Below, piece by piece: positions 9,427 through 17,786 of a stretch of DNA of 64,000 nt. Position numbers and translations under genes: made by a program. Origin of the DNA: Chromohalobacter sarecensis (GTDB lineage Bacteria > Pseudomonadota > Gammaproteobacteria > Pseudomonadales > Halomonadaceae); contig NZ_JAKGAN010000002.1 in assembly GCF_023061135.1 (NCBI RefSeq), positions 372,001 through 436,000 of the forward strand. The letters run 5' to 3'. The first letter of the stretch is position 1. Each line of letters starts with the position of its first letter. The notes below the pieces were generated by a model. It had not been told where the DNA came from. It did not search any database and was given only the letters and a program-made list of their open reading frames with translations.

Positions 9427-10650
9427 TTACTGGGCCTGTCTCGGTAGGCCCAGCGCCAGCAGGGCGCTTGCCAGGACCAGGGCGGCAGAGAACCCTAGGC
9501 ATGCTGCCAAGCCATACTCCTGGTAAACCCAACCGGATAACACGGTGCCGATGAGGCGCCCCATGGCGTTGGCCATGTAGTAGAAGCCGACGTCCATCGA
9601 CACGCCCTCGGCGCGCGCGAAACGCACGATCAAGTAGCTATGCCAGCTGGAATTGATGGCAAAGATCGCCCCGAAGGCCAGTAAGCCCATCACCAGCCAC
9701 AGTGCGGTGGCATCCAGAGGTGTCAAGGCGAGCACTGCCGGTAGCAGCGCCAGCGCCAATGCCCAGCCGGCGGTGATGGTGCGCGTATCGCCGTGGAGCA
9801 ACCGGGTGATGCGCGGCGCCTGGGTTTGAATGCCGCCATAGCCGATGACCCACACGGCCATGAGAATGCCGACGCTCCAGAAGTTCCAGCCATGCTGGTC
9901 ATAGAGAAACACCGGCAGCGCTACCACGAACCAGATGTCGCGAGACGCGAATAGGCACAGGCGAGCTGCGGCGAGCACGTTGACGGCACGTGACGTGGAA
10001 AATACCTCGCGGAACTTGGGCTTGGCTTTCTGGCGCCCAAGATCGGCGCGCAAACGCCATAGCGACAAGCCCAGCACGACGACGAGCATCAGCCACATGG
10101 CGAGTATCGCGCCCTGGAATCCGATCAGGGTCAGCAGCAGCCCGCCAAGAAAGAACCCGGCACCTTTGAGCGCGTTTTTGGAACCAGTGAGGATCGCCAC
10201 CCAGCGATACAGCGCGCCTTGCGCGTTGGCATCGTCAGAAGGCACCAGTACCTTGACGGCGCTCTTGGCGCTCATCTTGTTGAGGTCCTTGGCAATCCCG
10301 GATATTGCCTGGGCGGCCATTACCCAAGGCACGGTCAATGCCGTCGCCGGCACCAGCAGCATGCCCAGCGCGATCAGTTGTAGCCCCAGGCCCAGATTCA
10401 TGGTGCGATTGAGGCCGAGGCGCGCGCCGAGCCAGCCGCCGACGAAGTTGGTGACCACGCCGAAGGCTTCGTAGAACAGGAACAGCAGGGCGATTTCCAG
10501 CGGCGAGTAACCCAACTGATGGAAATGCAGCACCACCAGCATGCGCAGTGCGCCGTCGGTCAGCGTGAACGCCCAATAGTTGCCCGTCACCAGCAAGTAC
10601 TGGCGGATCTCGAAGGGAAGGGCGCGTAAGCGTTCGATGGCCGTCATCAT
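9427..10650 (-). CDS. arsJ: Organoarsenical efflux MFS permease ArsJ
   Basis: Major facilitator protein that, in characterised systems, exports 1-arseno-3-phosphoglycerate made by the adjacent GAPDH; the product then breaks down to arsenate outside the cell. The N-terminal run QYLLVTGNYWAFTLTDGALR followed by FHQLGYSPLEIALLFLFYE is diagnostic of ArsJ. About 12 membrane helices span the 407 residues. Three consecutive ATG codons (10653, 10650, 10647) are possible starts; TAGGAC upstream is too close to the first, so one of the other two is preferred. It begins only a few bases after the GAPDH stop, the hallmark gapdh-arsJ pairing. Confidence 0.92.
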   Translation of the reverse strand: MMTAIERLRALPFEIRQYLLVTGNYWAFTLTDGALRMLVVLHFHQLGYSPLEIALLFLFYEAFGVVTNFVGGWLGARLGLNRTMNLGLGLQLIALGMLLVPATALTVPWVMAAQAISGIAKDLNKMSAKSAVKVLVPSDDANAQGALYRWVAILTGSKNALKGAGFFLGGLLLTLIGFQGAILAMWLMLVVVLGLSLWRLRADLGRQKAKPKFREVFSTSRAVNVLAAARLCLFASRDIWFVVALPVFLYDQHGWNFWSVGILMAVWVIGYGGIQTQAPRITRLLHGDTRTITAGWALALALLPAVLALTPLDATALWLVMGLLAFGAIFAINSSWHSYLIVRFARAEGVSMDVGFYYMANAMGRLIGTVLSGWVYQEYGLAACLGFSAALVLASALLALGLPRQAQ

Positions 10651-10657
10651 CATTGTC

Positions 10658-11674
10658 CTAGGCGTGACCGACTTTCAGGGTGAGCTCGGCGGTGCGATTG
10701 GCGTAGCCCCATTCGTTGTCGTACCAGGCGTAGAGCTTCACCTGCGTGTGGTTGATCACCATCGTCGAGGGCGCATCGATGATCGAACTGCGCGGATCGG
10801 TGCGGTAATCGATGGACACCAGCGGCCGGGTCTCGAATCCCAGGATACCGGCCAGTTCGCCATTGGCGGCGTTTTCCAGGGCGGCGTTGACCTCCTCGAC
10901 GCTGGTAGCGCGTTCGACTTCGAAGACCATATCAGTGAGCGAGGCGTTGGCCAGTGGCACGCGCACGGCATGGCCGTTCAGCTTGCCTTCGAGCTCGGGA
11001 AATATCTCGGTGATTGCCTTGGCCGAGCCGGTTGTCGTGGGAATCAGGCTCATGCCGCAGGCGCGAGCGCGACGCAGATCCTTGTGCGGCGCGTCGAGGA
11101 TCGTCTGGGTATTGGTGATGTCGTGCACCGTGGTCATCGAGCCATGGCGAATGCCGAACGTTTCGTGGATGACCTTGACCGCCGGGGCGAGGCAATTGGT
11201 GGTGCAGCTCGTGGCGGTGACGACGCGATGCGTGTCGGGGTCGTAGTCGCCATCGTTGACGCCCATAATCACGTTGAGTACGTCGTCGTCCTTGAGCGGT
11301 GCGGAAACGACCACGCGCTTCACGCCCTGATCGAAGTACGGCGACAATTGCGCGCTCTTCTTGACGACGCCCGAGGCGTCGATCACCACATCGCATTCCG
11401 ACCAATCGCTGTCCGCGAAGCCTCGGTTGGCGCTGAAGGGGACGGTCACACCATCGATGAGCAGCGCGTCTTCGCGTGCCTCGAGGCCCTGTCCCGGTGC
11501 CCAGTGACCATGAACAGAATCGAATTCCAGCAAGTGCGCGAACGTCTCGGCATCGCCGCCGGGATCGTTGATACGCGTTATTTCCAGAGACTGCGTCTGG
11601 CGCGCAGCCCACAAGGCACGCAGGGTAAGACGGCCGATGCGGCCGAATCCGTTGATGCCGATACGCAGTGTCAT
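10658..11674 (-). CDS. ArsJ-associated glyceraldehyde-3-phosphate dehydrogenase
   Basis: GAPDH paralogue dedicated to arsenate detoxification. It uses arsenate in place of phosphate on glyceraldehyde-3-phosphate, giving the unstable 1-arseno-3-phosphoglycerate that ArsJ exports. NAD site [10 protein letters not shown] (residues 6-15), catalytic C157 in [11 protein letters not shown], general base H184 in [10 protein letters not shown], and C-terminal [11 protein letters not shown] are all present, so the enzyme should be active. Length (338 aa) is normal for GAPDH. AAGGAG lies upstream of the start. Position directly before arsJ and in the same operon as arsH and arsC separates it from the housekeeping enzyme. 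Confidence 0.93.
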   Translation of the reverse strand: MTLRIGINGFGRIGRLTLRALWAARQTQSLEITRINDPGGDAETFAHLLEFDSVHGHWAPGQGLEAREDALLIDGVTVPFSANRGFADSDWSECDVVIDASGVVKKSAQLSPYFDQGVKRVVVSAPLKDDDVLNVIMGVNDGDYDPDTHRVVTATSCTTNCLAPAVKVIHETFGIRHGSMTTVHDITNTQTILDAPHKDLRRARACGMSLIPTTTGSAKAITEIFPELEGKLNGHAVRVPLANASLTDMVFEVERATSVEEVNAALENAANGELAGILGFETRPLVSIDYRTDPRSSIIDAPSTMVINHTQVKLYAWYDNEWGYANRTAELTLKVGHA

Positions 11675-11784
11675 CGGGTGTCTCCTTGTCGTGGAAGGAT
11701 GAAGGATTCCCTATACGCAGGGAAAGGATAGCAATGTGAGTTACGCGTATACATGGCTGGCCCGGGAGTTAATCGTCCGAGCCT

Positions 11785-12201
11785 TCACGTTTCCCGTCGC
11801 TTGACGTTGAGCCATAGCTGAAGCCGGGTGCGAATCTCCTGCAGTGCCTGGGCGTAGGCATCTTCGCGAGCGCTAAGTCGTGGATCGAGGATATCCCAGA
11901 ACAGCAGCTCCCCGGCATCGCCGGGCCATTCGCGACACTGTTGCTGAGTTTTCTCGCAGAGGATGATCACGCTGTCGAAGTATTGTCCCGCATACGTCTC
12001 CAGCGGCTCGCTGGCCAGTCCATCGCTATTCACGCCGAGTCGATCGAGCGCTTCCAGCGTCGCGCGATGGGGCTGGTCCGGTTCGACACCGGCGCTATAG
12101 GCCTCGAAATGCTGTCCGGCCATATGGCGCAGCAGTGCCTCGGCCATGAGCGAGCGGGCGGAGTTGGCATTACACAGAAACAGGACGCGTTGTTTGGCCA
12201 T
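11785..12201 (-). CDS. arsC: Arsenate reductase ArsC, thioredoxin-coupled (LMW-phosphatase fold)
   Basis: Reduces arsenate to arsenite. The P-loop C10-N-A-N-S-A-R16 matches the CX5R motif of low-molecular-weight phosphatases. C82 and C89 (LCEKTQQQC) match the relay cysteines of the thioredoxin-dependent Bacillus/Staphylococcus type, so this is not the glutaredoxin-dependent enteric ArsC. Asp residues in DILDP (about 103-106) fit the catalytic acid. It is 138 aa; AAAGGA precedes the start. It sits between arsH and the GAPDH gene. Its product arsenite would leave through ArsB, encoded at the far side of the cluster. Confidence 0.93.
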   Translation of the reverse strand: MAKQRVLFLCNANSARSLMAEALLRHMAGQHFEAYSAGVEPDQPHRATLEALDRLGVNSDGLASEPLETYAGQYFDSVIILCEKTQQQCREWPGDAGELLFWDILDPRLSAREDAYAQALQEIRTRLQLWLNVKRRET

Positions 12202-12290
12202 GGGGTCGTCCTTTCAATAGATATGGTAAAAATAATGTAATGCCAATGTGTGTCAGTTTGATGAAAGACGCTGCCTTGGCATTCGTGAAG

Positions 12291-13001
12291 TCACATGGCG
12301 CGTTGATTGACCCGTTGCGAGACCTGTTCGGCACTTTCCTTGCGTTCGGAATAGCGGTCGGTCAGGTAGTCACTGCGGTCACGCACCAGCAGCGTGAATT
12401 TCATCAACTCCTCCATGACATCGACGATGCGGTCGTAAAGCGGCGAGGGCTGCATGCGGTCTGCGTCGTCGAATTCCAGGAATGCCTTGGGCACCGAGGA
12501 CTGATTGGGGATGGTGAGCATACGCATCCAGCGACCGAGCACGCGCAATTGATTGACGGTATTGAAGGACTGCGAGCCGCCACACACCTGCATTACCGCC
12601 AGGGTCTTGCCCTGTGTTGGGCGTACGCCCCCGAGCGAAAGCGGAATCCAGTCGATCTGTGCCTTCATGATGGCGCTCATCGAGCCGTGACGTTCCGGTG
12701 AGCACCACACCATGCCTTCCGACCACTGCGCCAGATCGCGCAACTCCTGCACCTTGGGATGCGTGGCATCCTCGCTGTCGGGAAGTGGTAGATCGCGTGG
12801 ATCGAATAGCCGTACGTCGGCGCCCATGGCGCGCAGCAAACGGGCGGCTTCCTCGCTGACCAGGCGGCTGAACGAGCGTTCACGCAATGACCCGTAAAGC
12901 ATCAGGATGCGCGGCGCCTGCGTACTGGGCGGTGTATCGAACAAGTGCTCGGTGGAGGGTACGGCGAAGTGCGTGTCCTCAAGATTGGGAAGATCGTGCA
13001 T
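12291..13001 (-). CDS. arsH: Arsenical resistance NADPH-FMN oxidoreductase ArsH
   Basis: Flavodoxin-fold NADPH:FMN oxidoreductase; characterised ArsH enzymes oxidise trivalent methylated and aromatic arsenicals to the less toxic pentavalent forms. The FMN phosphate loop [12 protein letters not shown] and the later [20 protein letters not shown] are highly typical of ArsH. The true start is 13001 (MHDLPNLED), preceded by AGGAGG; an upstream extension in frame to 13328 would run across arsR on the other strand and is not credible. The protein is 236 aa. It is the first gene of the arsH-arsC-gapdh-arsJ unit and is transcribed divergently from arsR across 57 bp. Confidence 0.94.
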   Translation of the reverse strand: MHDLPNLEDTHFAVPSTEHLFDTPPSTQAPRILMLYGSLRERSFSRLVSEEAARLLRAMGADVRLFDPRDLPLPDSEDATHPKVQELRDLAQWSEGMVWCSPERHGSMSAIMKAQIDWIPLSLGGVRPTQGKTLAVMQVCGGSQSFNTVNQLRVLGRWMRMLTIPNQSSVPKAFLEFDDADRMQPSPLYDRIVDVMEELMKFTLLVRDRSDYLTDRYSERKESAEQVSQRVNQRAM

Positions 13002-13058
13002 GGGGGCCTCCTGTATGGGATAGTCGGGGATCAACGTCACTTCAATTGTTGTGCAATC
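13002..13058. promoter_or_regulatory. Divergent arsH/arsR control region with candidate ArsR operator
   Basis: A 57-bp gap holds the promoters of both arsH (minus) and arsR (plus). Just before the arsR start, an interrupted dyad ATTG-N5-CAAT (ATTGTTGTGCAAT, about 13045-13057) is a plausible ArsR half-site pair. The arsH ribosome-binding site AGGAGG lies at the left edge. Operator assignment is inference from position and symmetry only. Confidence 0.45.
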
Positions 13059-13385
13059 ATGGAAACCAACGACGCGCTCAAGGCGCTCTCGGCGCTGGCG
13101 CAGCGCACGCGCCTGGCGATTTTCCGTTATCTGGTCGGTGTCGGCCCCGACGGTGCCTTTGCCGGCGATATCGCCGAGGCGCTGGAAGTATCGCCCTCGA
13201 CGCTCTCCTTTCATCTCAAGGAGTTGTCCCATGCCGGCCTGGTGCATGGCGAATCGCATGGCCGCCATGTGCATTACCGTGCCGATTTCTCGCACATGCG
13301 CGGGCTGGTTGATTACTTGACCGCACATTGCTGCGATGACCAGCCTGAGCAGTGCCGCTTGCCTGACGACACGGGGCGCTGCTGA
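13059..13385 (+). CDS. arsR: ArsR-family arsenite-responsive repressor
   Basis: Winged-helix metalloregulator (108 aa) that represses the ars genes until trivalent arsenic binds. The recognition helix region is [27 protein letters not shown] (split here: [10 protein letters not shown], then [11 protein letters not shown]). It lacks the classic CVC motif in that helix. Instead, cysteines sit at the C-terminus (C91, C92, C99, and C108 as the last residue), resembling the Acidithiobacillus-type ArsR that binds As(III) near the C-terminus. The start at 13059 (METNDAL) fits the domain boundary; the ribosome-binding site is weak. It is divergent from arsH and convergent with the following flavin reductase gene. 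Confidence 0.9.
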   Translation: METNDALKALSALAQRTRLAIFRYLVGVGPDGAFAGDIAEALEVSPSTLSFHLKELSHAGLVHGESHGRHVHYRADFSHMRGLVDYLTAHCCDDQPEQCRLPDDTGRC

Positions 13386-13416
13386 ACTGCTGCTTCATGC
13401 GACTGACGTACGGCGA

Positions 13417-14088
13417 TCAATGTCCCTCGTCGGGAGCGTTGCGCTGAGCCGGCGTCCGCGTGAAGTTTTCGATGATGGCATGCGGGTCCACCGCCTCGCG
13501 CTGTGCATGGGCCGCTTCGGCCCACCATAAAAGCTGGGTCGTGGCGCGTCCGAAATACCCTTTCCAGCGTTCGGTGTCCTGCTCGAGTGCCGGCGTGCCG
13601 TCCGCCTGGAATACCTCGCCCGCCTTGGGAATATGCAGCATCGCGGACACCGGTAGACAACCCAGTTCGGAAAGAAAGCTGCGCATGGCCACTGCCGCGC
13701 GAACGCCACCCCATTGGCCGCCGGAATAGGTCACGATCAGGCTGGGCTTGTAGGCGAACAGCGAGCTGCCGAAATGATTGAGCAGATGCGCGAGGGCAGG
13801 ACTCATGCCGTGGTTGTATTCGGGGCTGACCATGATGTAGCCGTCGGCCTGGCGAATCTTGTCGGCGAGCTGGTCCAGCGACTCGGGCGCCTGGCGCTGG
13901 GCATAGGCGAAGTGCGGTTTGAACACCGTGCCGAGATCGATGTCGAGCGGGTCGATGATCTCGACCTCATGATCGGCATGCGCCAGCTCGACGTAGCGAC
14001 GGCAGGCCTGGGCTACGCGCTCGCCGACCCGGGGTGGCTTGGGCGGCTGGCTGTCGCGTGTCGAGCCGAGAAAGATCAGAAATTTCAT
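13417..14088 (-). CDS. NADPH-dependent FMN reductase-family flavoprotein
   Basis: A 223-aa flavodoxin-like reductase distinct from ArsH. The FMN phosphate loop is FLGSTRDSQ near the N-terminus and the flavin-contact motif is VSPEYNHGMSPALAHLLNHF; both are typical of NADPH:FMN/quinone/chromate reductases. GGAGG precedes the start. It lies 31 bp after arsB on the same strand, so the two are probably co-transcribed, and it converges with arsR. A role in arsenic or oxidative stress protection (quinone or organoarsenical reduction or oxidation) is inferred from context; its substrate is unknown. Confidence 0.78.
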   Translation of the reverse strand: MKFLIFLGSTRDSQPPKPPRVGERVAQACRRYVELAHADHEVEIIDPLDIDLGTVFKPHFAYAQRQAPESLDQLADKIRQADGYIMVSPEYNHGMSPALAHLLNHFGSSLFAYKPSLIVTYSGGQWGGVRAAVAMRSFLSELGCLPVSAMLHIPKAGEVFQADGTPALEQDTERWKGYFGRATTQLLWWAEAAHAQREAVDPHAIIENFTRTPAQRNAPDEGH

Positions 14089-14119
14089 GTCTACCTCCGA
14101 GAAATACGGCGCTCGCGTG

Positions 14120-15412
14120 TCAGGCGTTGAGCAGTTGTAGCCAGGCGGTCAGTGCCAATAGCGTGAGCGTCAATACCGGCACGGTGAGTACGATGCCGAC
14201 CCTGAAATAGTAGCCCCAACTGATCTGCATACCCTTGCGTGCTAGCACATGCAGCCAGAGCAGGGTGGCCAGGCTGCCGATGGGGGTGATCTTGGGCCCC
14301 AGGTCGCTGCCGATGACATTGGCGTAGACCATCGCCTGCTGGGTTAGATCGGCCACATCGCTGGCATCGATCGACAGCGCCACGACCAGCACCGTGGGCA
14401 TGTTGTTCATCACCGAAGATAGCCCTGCGGCGATGAAGCCGGTCCCCAGTGTGGCGATCCATGGGCCATGCCCACCTAGCCATTCCAGTCCGCCGGCGAT
14501 CATGTCGGTCAGGCCGGCATTGCGTAGCCCATAGACCACCAGGTACATGCCCAGCGAGAACACCACGATGTTCCAGGGCGCCTCGCGCAATACCTTGCGG
14601 GTGCGGATATGCTGGCCGCGTTGGGCGATGACGAAGAGAATCAGCGCGCCGATGGCGGCGATCACACAGACTGGCACGCCCAGCGGTTCAGCGACGAAAA
14701 AGCCGATCAGCAAGAGCCCCAGCACCCACCAGCCGGCCTTGAACACTGCCGGGTCGCGGATCGCTTCGCGGGGTGCGCGCAGATCCTCGAGGGCGTAGGC
14801 GTCGGGGATGGCGCGGCGGAAGAACAGGTACAGCATGCCCAGCGATGCCAGCACCGAGACGACATTGACCACCACCATGACCTTGGCGTATTCGCCGAAG
14901 CCGATCTCGAAATAGTCCGCCGAGACGATGTTGACCAGATTGGAGACGACCAACGGCAGGCTGGCGGTATCGGCGATGAATCCGGCCGCCATGACGAAGG
15001 CTAGGGTGGCGCCGGCACTGAACCCTAGGGCGATGAGCATTTCGAAAACGATGGGGGTGAGAATCAGCGCCGCGCCGTCATTGGCGAAGACGGCGGCCAC
15101 CAGCGCGCCGAGCAGGATCACCAGGGCGAAGAGACGATTGCCGCGGCCGTTGCCCCAGCGCCCGATGTGCAGTGCCGACCACTCGAAGAAACCGGCCTCG
15201 TCGAGGAGCAGGCTGGTGATGATGATGGCGATGAAGGTAAAGGTCGCGTTCCAGACGATATCCCAGACGGCGGGGATATCCTCGAGATGGATGACGCCGG
15301 TGAGCAGGGCGACCAGGGCGCCGGCGCTTGCGCTCCAGCCAATGCCCAGGCCGCGTGGCTGCCAGATGACCAGGACGAGCGTGACGATGAAGATGGGAAG
15401 GGCGAGTGGCAT
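14120..15412 (-). CDS. arsB: Arsenite efflux permease ArsB
   Basis: Inner-membrane As(III)/H+ exporter of the ArsB/NhaD-like ion transporter superfamily, about 430 aa and 11-12 helices. Diagnostic blocks are [38 protein letters not shown] and the C-terminal [20 protein letters not shown]. The start at 15412 (MPLALPIF) was chosen over 15478 because it places the first helix at the N-terminus; its ribosome-binding site is modest. No arsA ATPase gene is nearby, so it should work by proton motive force. It exports the arsenite made by ArsC. It is transcribed from its own AT-rich upstream region, ahead of the flavin reductase gene. Confidence 0.92.
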   Translation of the reverse strand: MPLALPIFIVTLVLVIWQPRGLGIGWSASAGALVALLTGVIHLEDIPAVWDIVWNATFTFIAIIITSLLLDEAGFFEWSALHIGRWGNGRGNRLFALVILLGALVAAVFANDGAALILTPIVFEMLIALGFSAGATLAFVMAAGFIADTASLPLVVSNLVNIVSADYFEIGFGEYAKVMVVVNVVSVLASLGMLYLFFRRAIPDAYALEDLRAPREAIRDPAVFKAGWWVLGLLLIGFFVAEPLGVPVCVIAAIGALILFVIAQRGQHIRTRKVLREAPWNIVVFSLGMYLVVYGLRNAGLTDMIAGGLEWLGGHGPWIATLGTGFIAAGLSSVMNNMPTVLVVALSIDASDVADLTQQAMVYANVIGSDLGPKITPIGSLATLLWLHVLARKGMQISWGYYFRVGIVLTVPVLTLTLLALTAWLQLLNA

Positions 15413-15506
15413 GTTGTGTCCCAGTCGTAAAGTGGGTTGTGATGTTTCTATATTTAAATAATTATCGAAATGTTGCAAGCCCCCAGGCTATTGGTGCCAG
15501 CTCCCA
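15413..15506 (-). promoter_or_regulatory. AT-rich promoter region of arsB
   Basis: The gap between ktrB and arsB contains an AT-rich block (about 15441-15475), unlike the GC-rich neighbours, with the perfect palindrome TATTTAAATA at 15451-15460. This is where the arsB promoter and possibly a second ArsR operator should lie. Assignment is by position and base composition. Confidence 0.35.
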
Positions 15507-16868
15507 TCAGCCGATCTGGATATGCCCCTCGGCATAGCGCATGCCACCGGTGCGCCGTGTGGCGAGGAAATAGCCCAACGACAGCGGCCCGACACGCCCC
15601 AGAATCATGGTCAGGATGAGCATCCACTGACCGGGGCTCGAGAGTTCTTCGGTGATGCCGCGTGACAGTCCCACGGTACCGAACGCCGAGACGCTCTCGA
15701 AGGCCAGGTCGAGAAACGCCTGGCGGCTATCGGTGATGGTCAGCACCAGCAGCGTCACGAACACCAGCGAGACCCCGGCGAGTGCTACAGCGATGGCTTT
15801 CATCACGGTCTGCTGAGCGATGGCGCGCCCGAAAGCTGCGGGTTGCGTGCCGCGCAGGAAGGCGCGAGCCACCAGGATGAGCACGATGAAGGTGGTGAGC
15901 TTGATCCCGCTGGCGGTGGAACTTGCGCCGCCGCCGATGAACATCAGCAGCATGGTGAGCAGCGACGAGGCATCGGTCATGGCGGCGGTGTCCACGCTGT
16001 TGAAGCCTGCCGTGCGCGGTGTCACGGCCTGGAACCAGGCGGCCTGAAGTTTGTCGCCGAGGCTTTCCAACCCGCCCAGCGTGGCGGGGTTGTGCCACTC
16101 GAGGCACCCCAGCGCCAGCATGGCGACGAGATTGACGGCCAGGGTGGCGCAAATCACCACCTTGGTCTGCATCGAGAAGCGGCCCCAACGGCGCTTCTCG
16201 CGTATATCGCTGATCACCACGAAGCCCAGCCCACCGACGATGAACAGCGCGCTGACGACAAGCGTCACCAGCGGGTTGCCGGCGTCACGCGTCAGGCTAT
16301 CGGGCCACAGCGAGAAGCCGGCGTTGTTGAACGCGGACACGGCATGAAACAGGCTCGCCCAGAGCCCTCGCGACCAACCCAGCTCCGGCACCCAGTGCAG
16401 CGCCAGCAACGCGGTGCCCAGCGCCTCGACCACCAGGGCGAAGGCGACCACCATGCGTATCAGTTGCGAGAGCGCGCCGAACGAGGTTTCACCGAGCGCC
16501 TCGCGCACCAGCGTTTGCTGCTGCAAGGGGAGACGCGCGCCGAGCAAAAGCAGCGTCAGTGCGCCGAAGGTCATGAAACCCAGCCCGCCGATCTGGATCA
16601 GCACCAACAGGATGACCTGACCCAGCGCCGTGAAACTGCTGGTGTCCATGACCGCCAAGCCGGTGACGGTAACCGCCGAGGTCGCCGTGAACAGCGCCTG
16701 ATGCCAGGCGAGTGGCTGCGTTGCGGCCCCTGGCAGCATCAACAACCCGCTGCCCAGTAAGCACAATAGGGTAAAACCCAGCAGCAGGGATTCCGGCGGG
16801 GAGAGTCGCAGCACGCGACCGTGCGGCGCATGCCGGAACGGACGCGTTAGACGCTTCCAGAGACGCAT
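15507..16868 (-). CDS. ktrB: Potassium uptake protein KtrB (TrkH/KtrB family)
   Basis: Ion-conducting subunit of the Ktr potassium uptake system, 453 aa. The four pore loops each keep their filter glycine: VTVTGLAV, FNNAGFSLW, TPRTAGFNSVD and FGTVGLSRG. The flexible gate stretch between the third and fourth repeats is Gly/Ala/Ser-rich (IGGGASSTASGIK). Length fits KtrB rather than the longer TrkH. It begins 55 bp after ktrA on the same strand, so the two form an operon. Sodium-dependent K+ uptake would support early osmoadaptation in a halophile. Confidence 0.92.
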   Translation of the reverse strand: MRLWKRLTRPFRHAPHGRVLRLSPPESLLLGFTLLCLLGSGLLMLPGAATQPLAWHQALFTATSAVTVTGLAVMDTSSFTALGQVILLVLIQIGGLGFMTFGALTLLLLGARLPLQQQTLVREALGETSFGALSQLIRMVVAFALVVEALGTALLALHWVPELGWSRGLWASLFHAVSAFNNAGFSLWPDSLTRDAGNPLVTLVVSALFIVGGLGFVVISDIREKRRWGRFSMQTKVVICATLAVNLVAMLALGCLEWHNPATLGGLESLGDKLQAAWFQAVTPRTAGFNSVDTAAMTDASSLLTMLLMFIGGGASSTASGIKLTTFIVLILVARAFLRGTQPAAFGRAIAQQTVMKAIAVALAGVSLVFVTLLVLTITDSRQAFLDLAFESVSAFGTVGLSRGITEELSSPGQWMLILTMILGRVGPLSLGYFLATRRTGGMRYAEGHIQIG

Positions 16869-16923
16869 GCTCAGCGCTCTCCCGGGATGCCGAATGCACA
16901 GACGCGGTGGGGTGATGCGCTGA

Positions 16924-17580
16924 TCATAGTTTGTTGCCGAGCTCGCGCAGGGCGGCGAGATCGCCCAGCAGCACGAGATGATCGCCGCAGACGAGGGCGG
17001 TGTCGTGCCCCGGGGCGCGAATCACCTCGTCGCCGCGCTTGATGGCCACCAATTGGAGCGCACGTTCGTCGATCCCCAGGTGGGCGACGGTCTCGCATTG
17101 CGCGGTGAGGCGCTCGGTGGTTTCGATTTCGACGACGAATTCGCGTTCGCCGAGACGAATGAAATCGACCATGGCATGATAATTGAGGCTTTCGGCGACG
17201 CGGACACCGGTATCGTGCTCGGGATAGACGATGTGGTCCGCGCCGAGGCGGTCGAGCAGTTTGTAGTGGGCGTCGGAGTGCGCCTTGGCCCATATCTCGC
17301 GTGCCCCGAGTTCCTTGGCATGCAGCGTGCAGATCACGCTGGCCTCGAGATTGCCGTCGACGTCGATAATCACGGCGTCGTAATTCTCGAGGGAAAGTTC
17401 GGCGAGGGATTTTTCGTCGGTGACATCGGCGATCACGGCATGATCGAGATACTCGGCCAGTGCATCGACACGCGCCTCGTCGCGGTCGACGCCGAGCACC
17501 TGGTTGTCGTGGCGCTTGAGTTCGCGCGCCACCGTGCTGCCGAAATAGCCGAGACCCAGGATGGCGAATTGGCGAGACAT
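16924..17580 (-). CDS. ktrA: Potassium uptake regulatory subunit KtrA
   Basis: Cytoplasmic RCK protein (218 aa) that forms an octameric ring gating KtrB in response to nucleotides. The Rossmann motif GLGYFGSTVARELKR begins at residue 9, and acidic residues in VLGVDRDEARVD follow as expected for NAD(H)/ATP binding. An RCK-C domain occupies the last 80 or so residues. The start at 17580 has a strong AAGGAGG; the frame stays open further upstream but lacks support. It precedes ktrB and diverges from the sodium symporter gene across about 200 bp. Confidence 0.92.
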   Translation of the reverse strand: MSRQFAILGLGYFGSTVARELKRHDNQVLGVDRDEARVDALAEYLDHAVIADVTDEKSLAELSLENYDAVIIDVDGNLEASVICTLHAKELGAREIWAKAHSDAHYKLLDRLGADHIVYPEHDTGVRVAESLNYHAMVDFIRLGEREFVVEIETTERLTAQCETVAHLGIDERALQLVAIKRGDEVIRAPGHDTALVCGDHLVLLGDLAALRELGNKL

Positions 17581-17786
17581 GCGACCTCCTTGGCTGTCGC
17601 TCCTTGCCGCCACGCGCAGGCGGCGTTGCGTGGGCAGCTTCGCATATGCCGGGGCCAGGCTCCAGCGTACTCGATACGGGCATGGCGCGTGGTTCGCGAA
17701 ATGCCAACGGAAAACGGTAGAATCTCGCGGTGGCAAGTGCTCGCGCCGCGCTGCATGAACCACAACAATAACCCTTCAGGTGAACC

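Noticed and set aside
13002..13328. Extension of arsH upstream to 13328
   Set aside because: It would cross the arsR gene on the other strand; the start at 13001 has a strong ribosome-binding site and matches the ArsH family start.
15843..16760. Plus-strand open frame of 305 codons opposite ktrB
   Set aside because: Antisense shadow; the ktrB pore-loop motifs show which frame is real.
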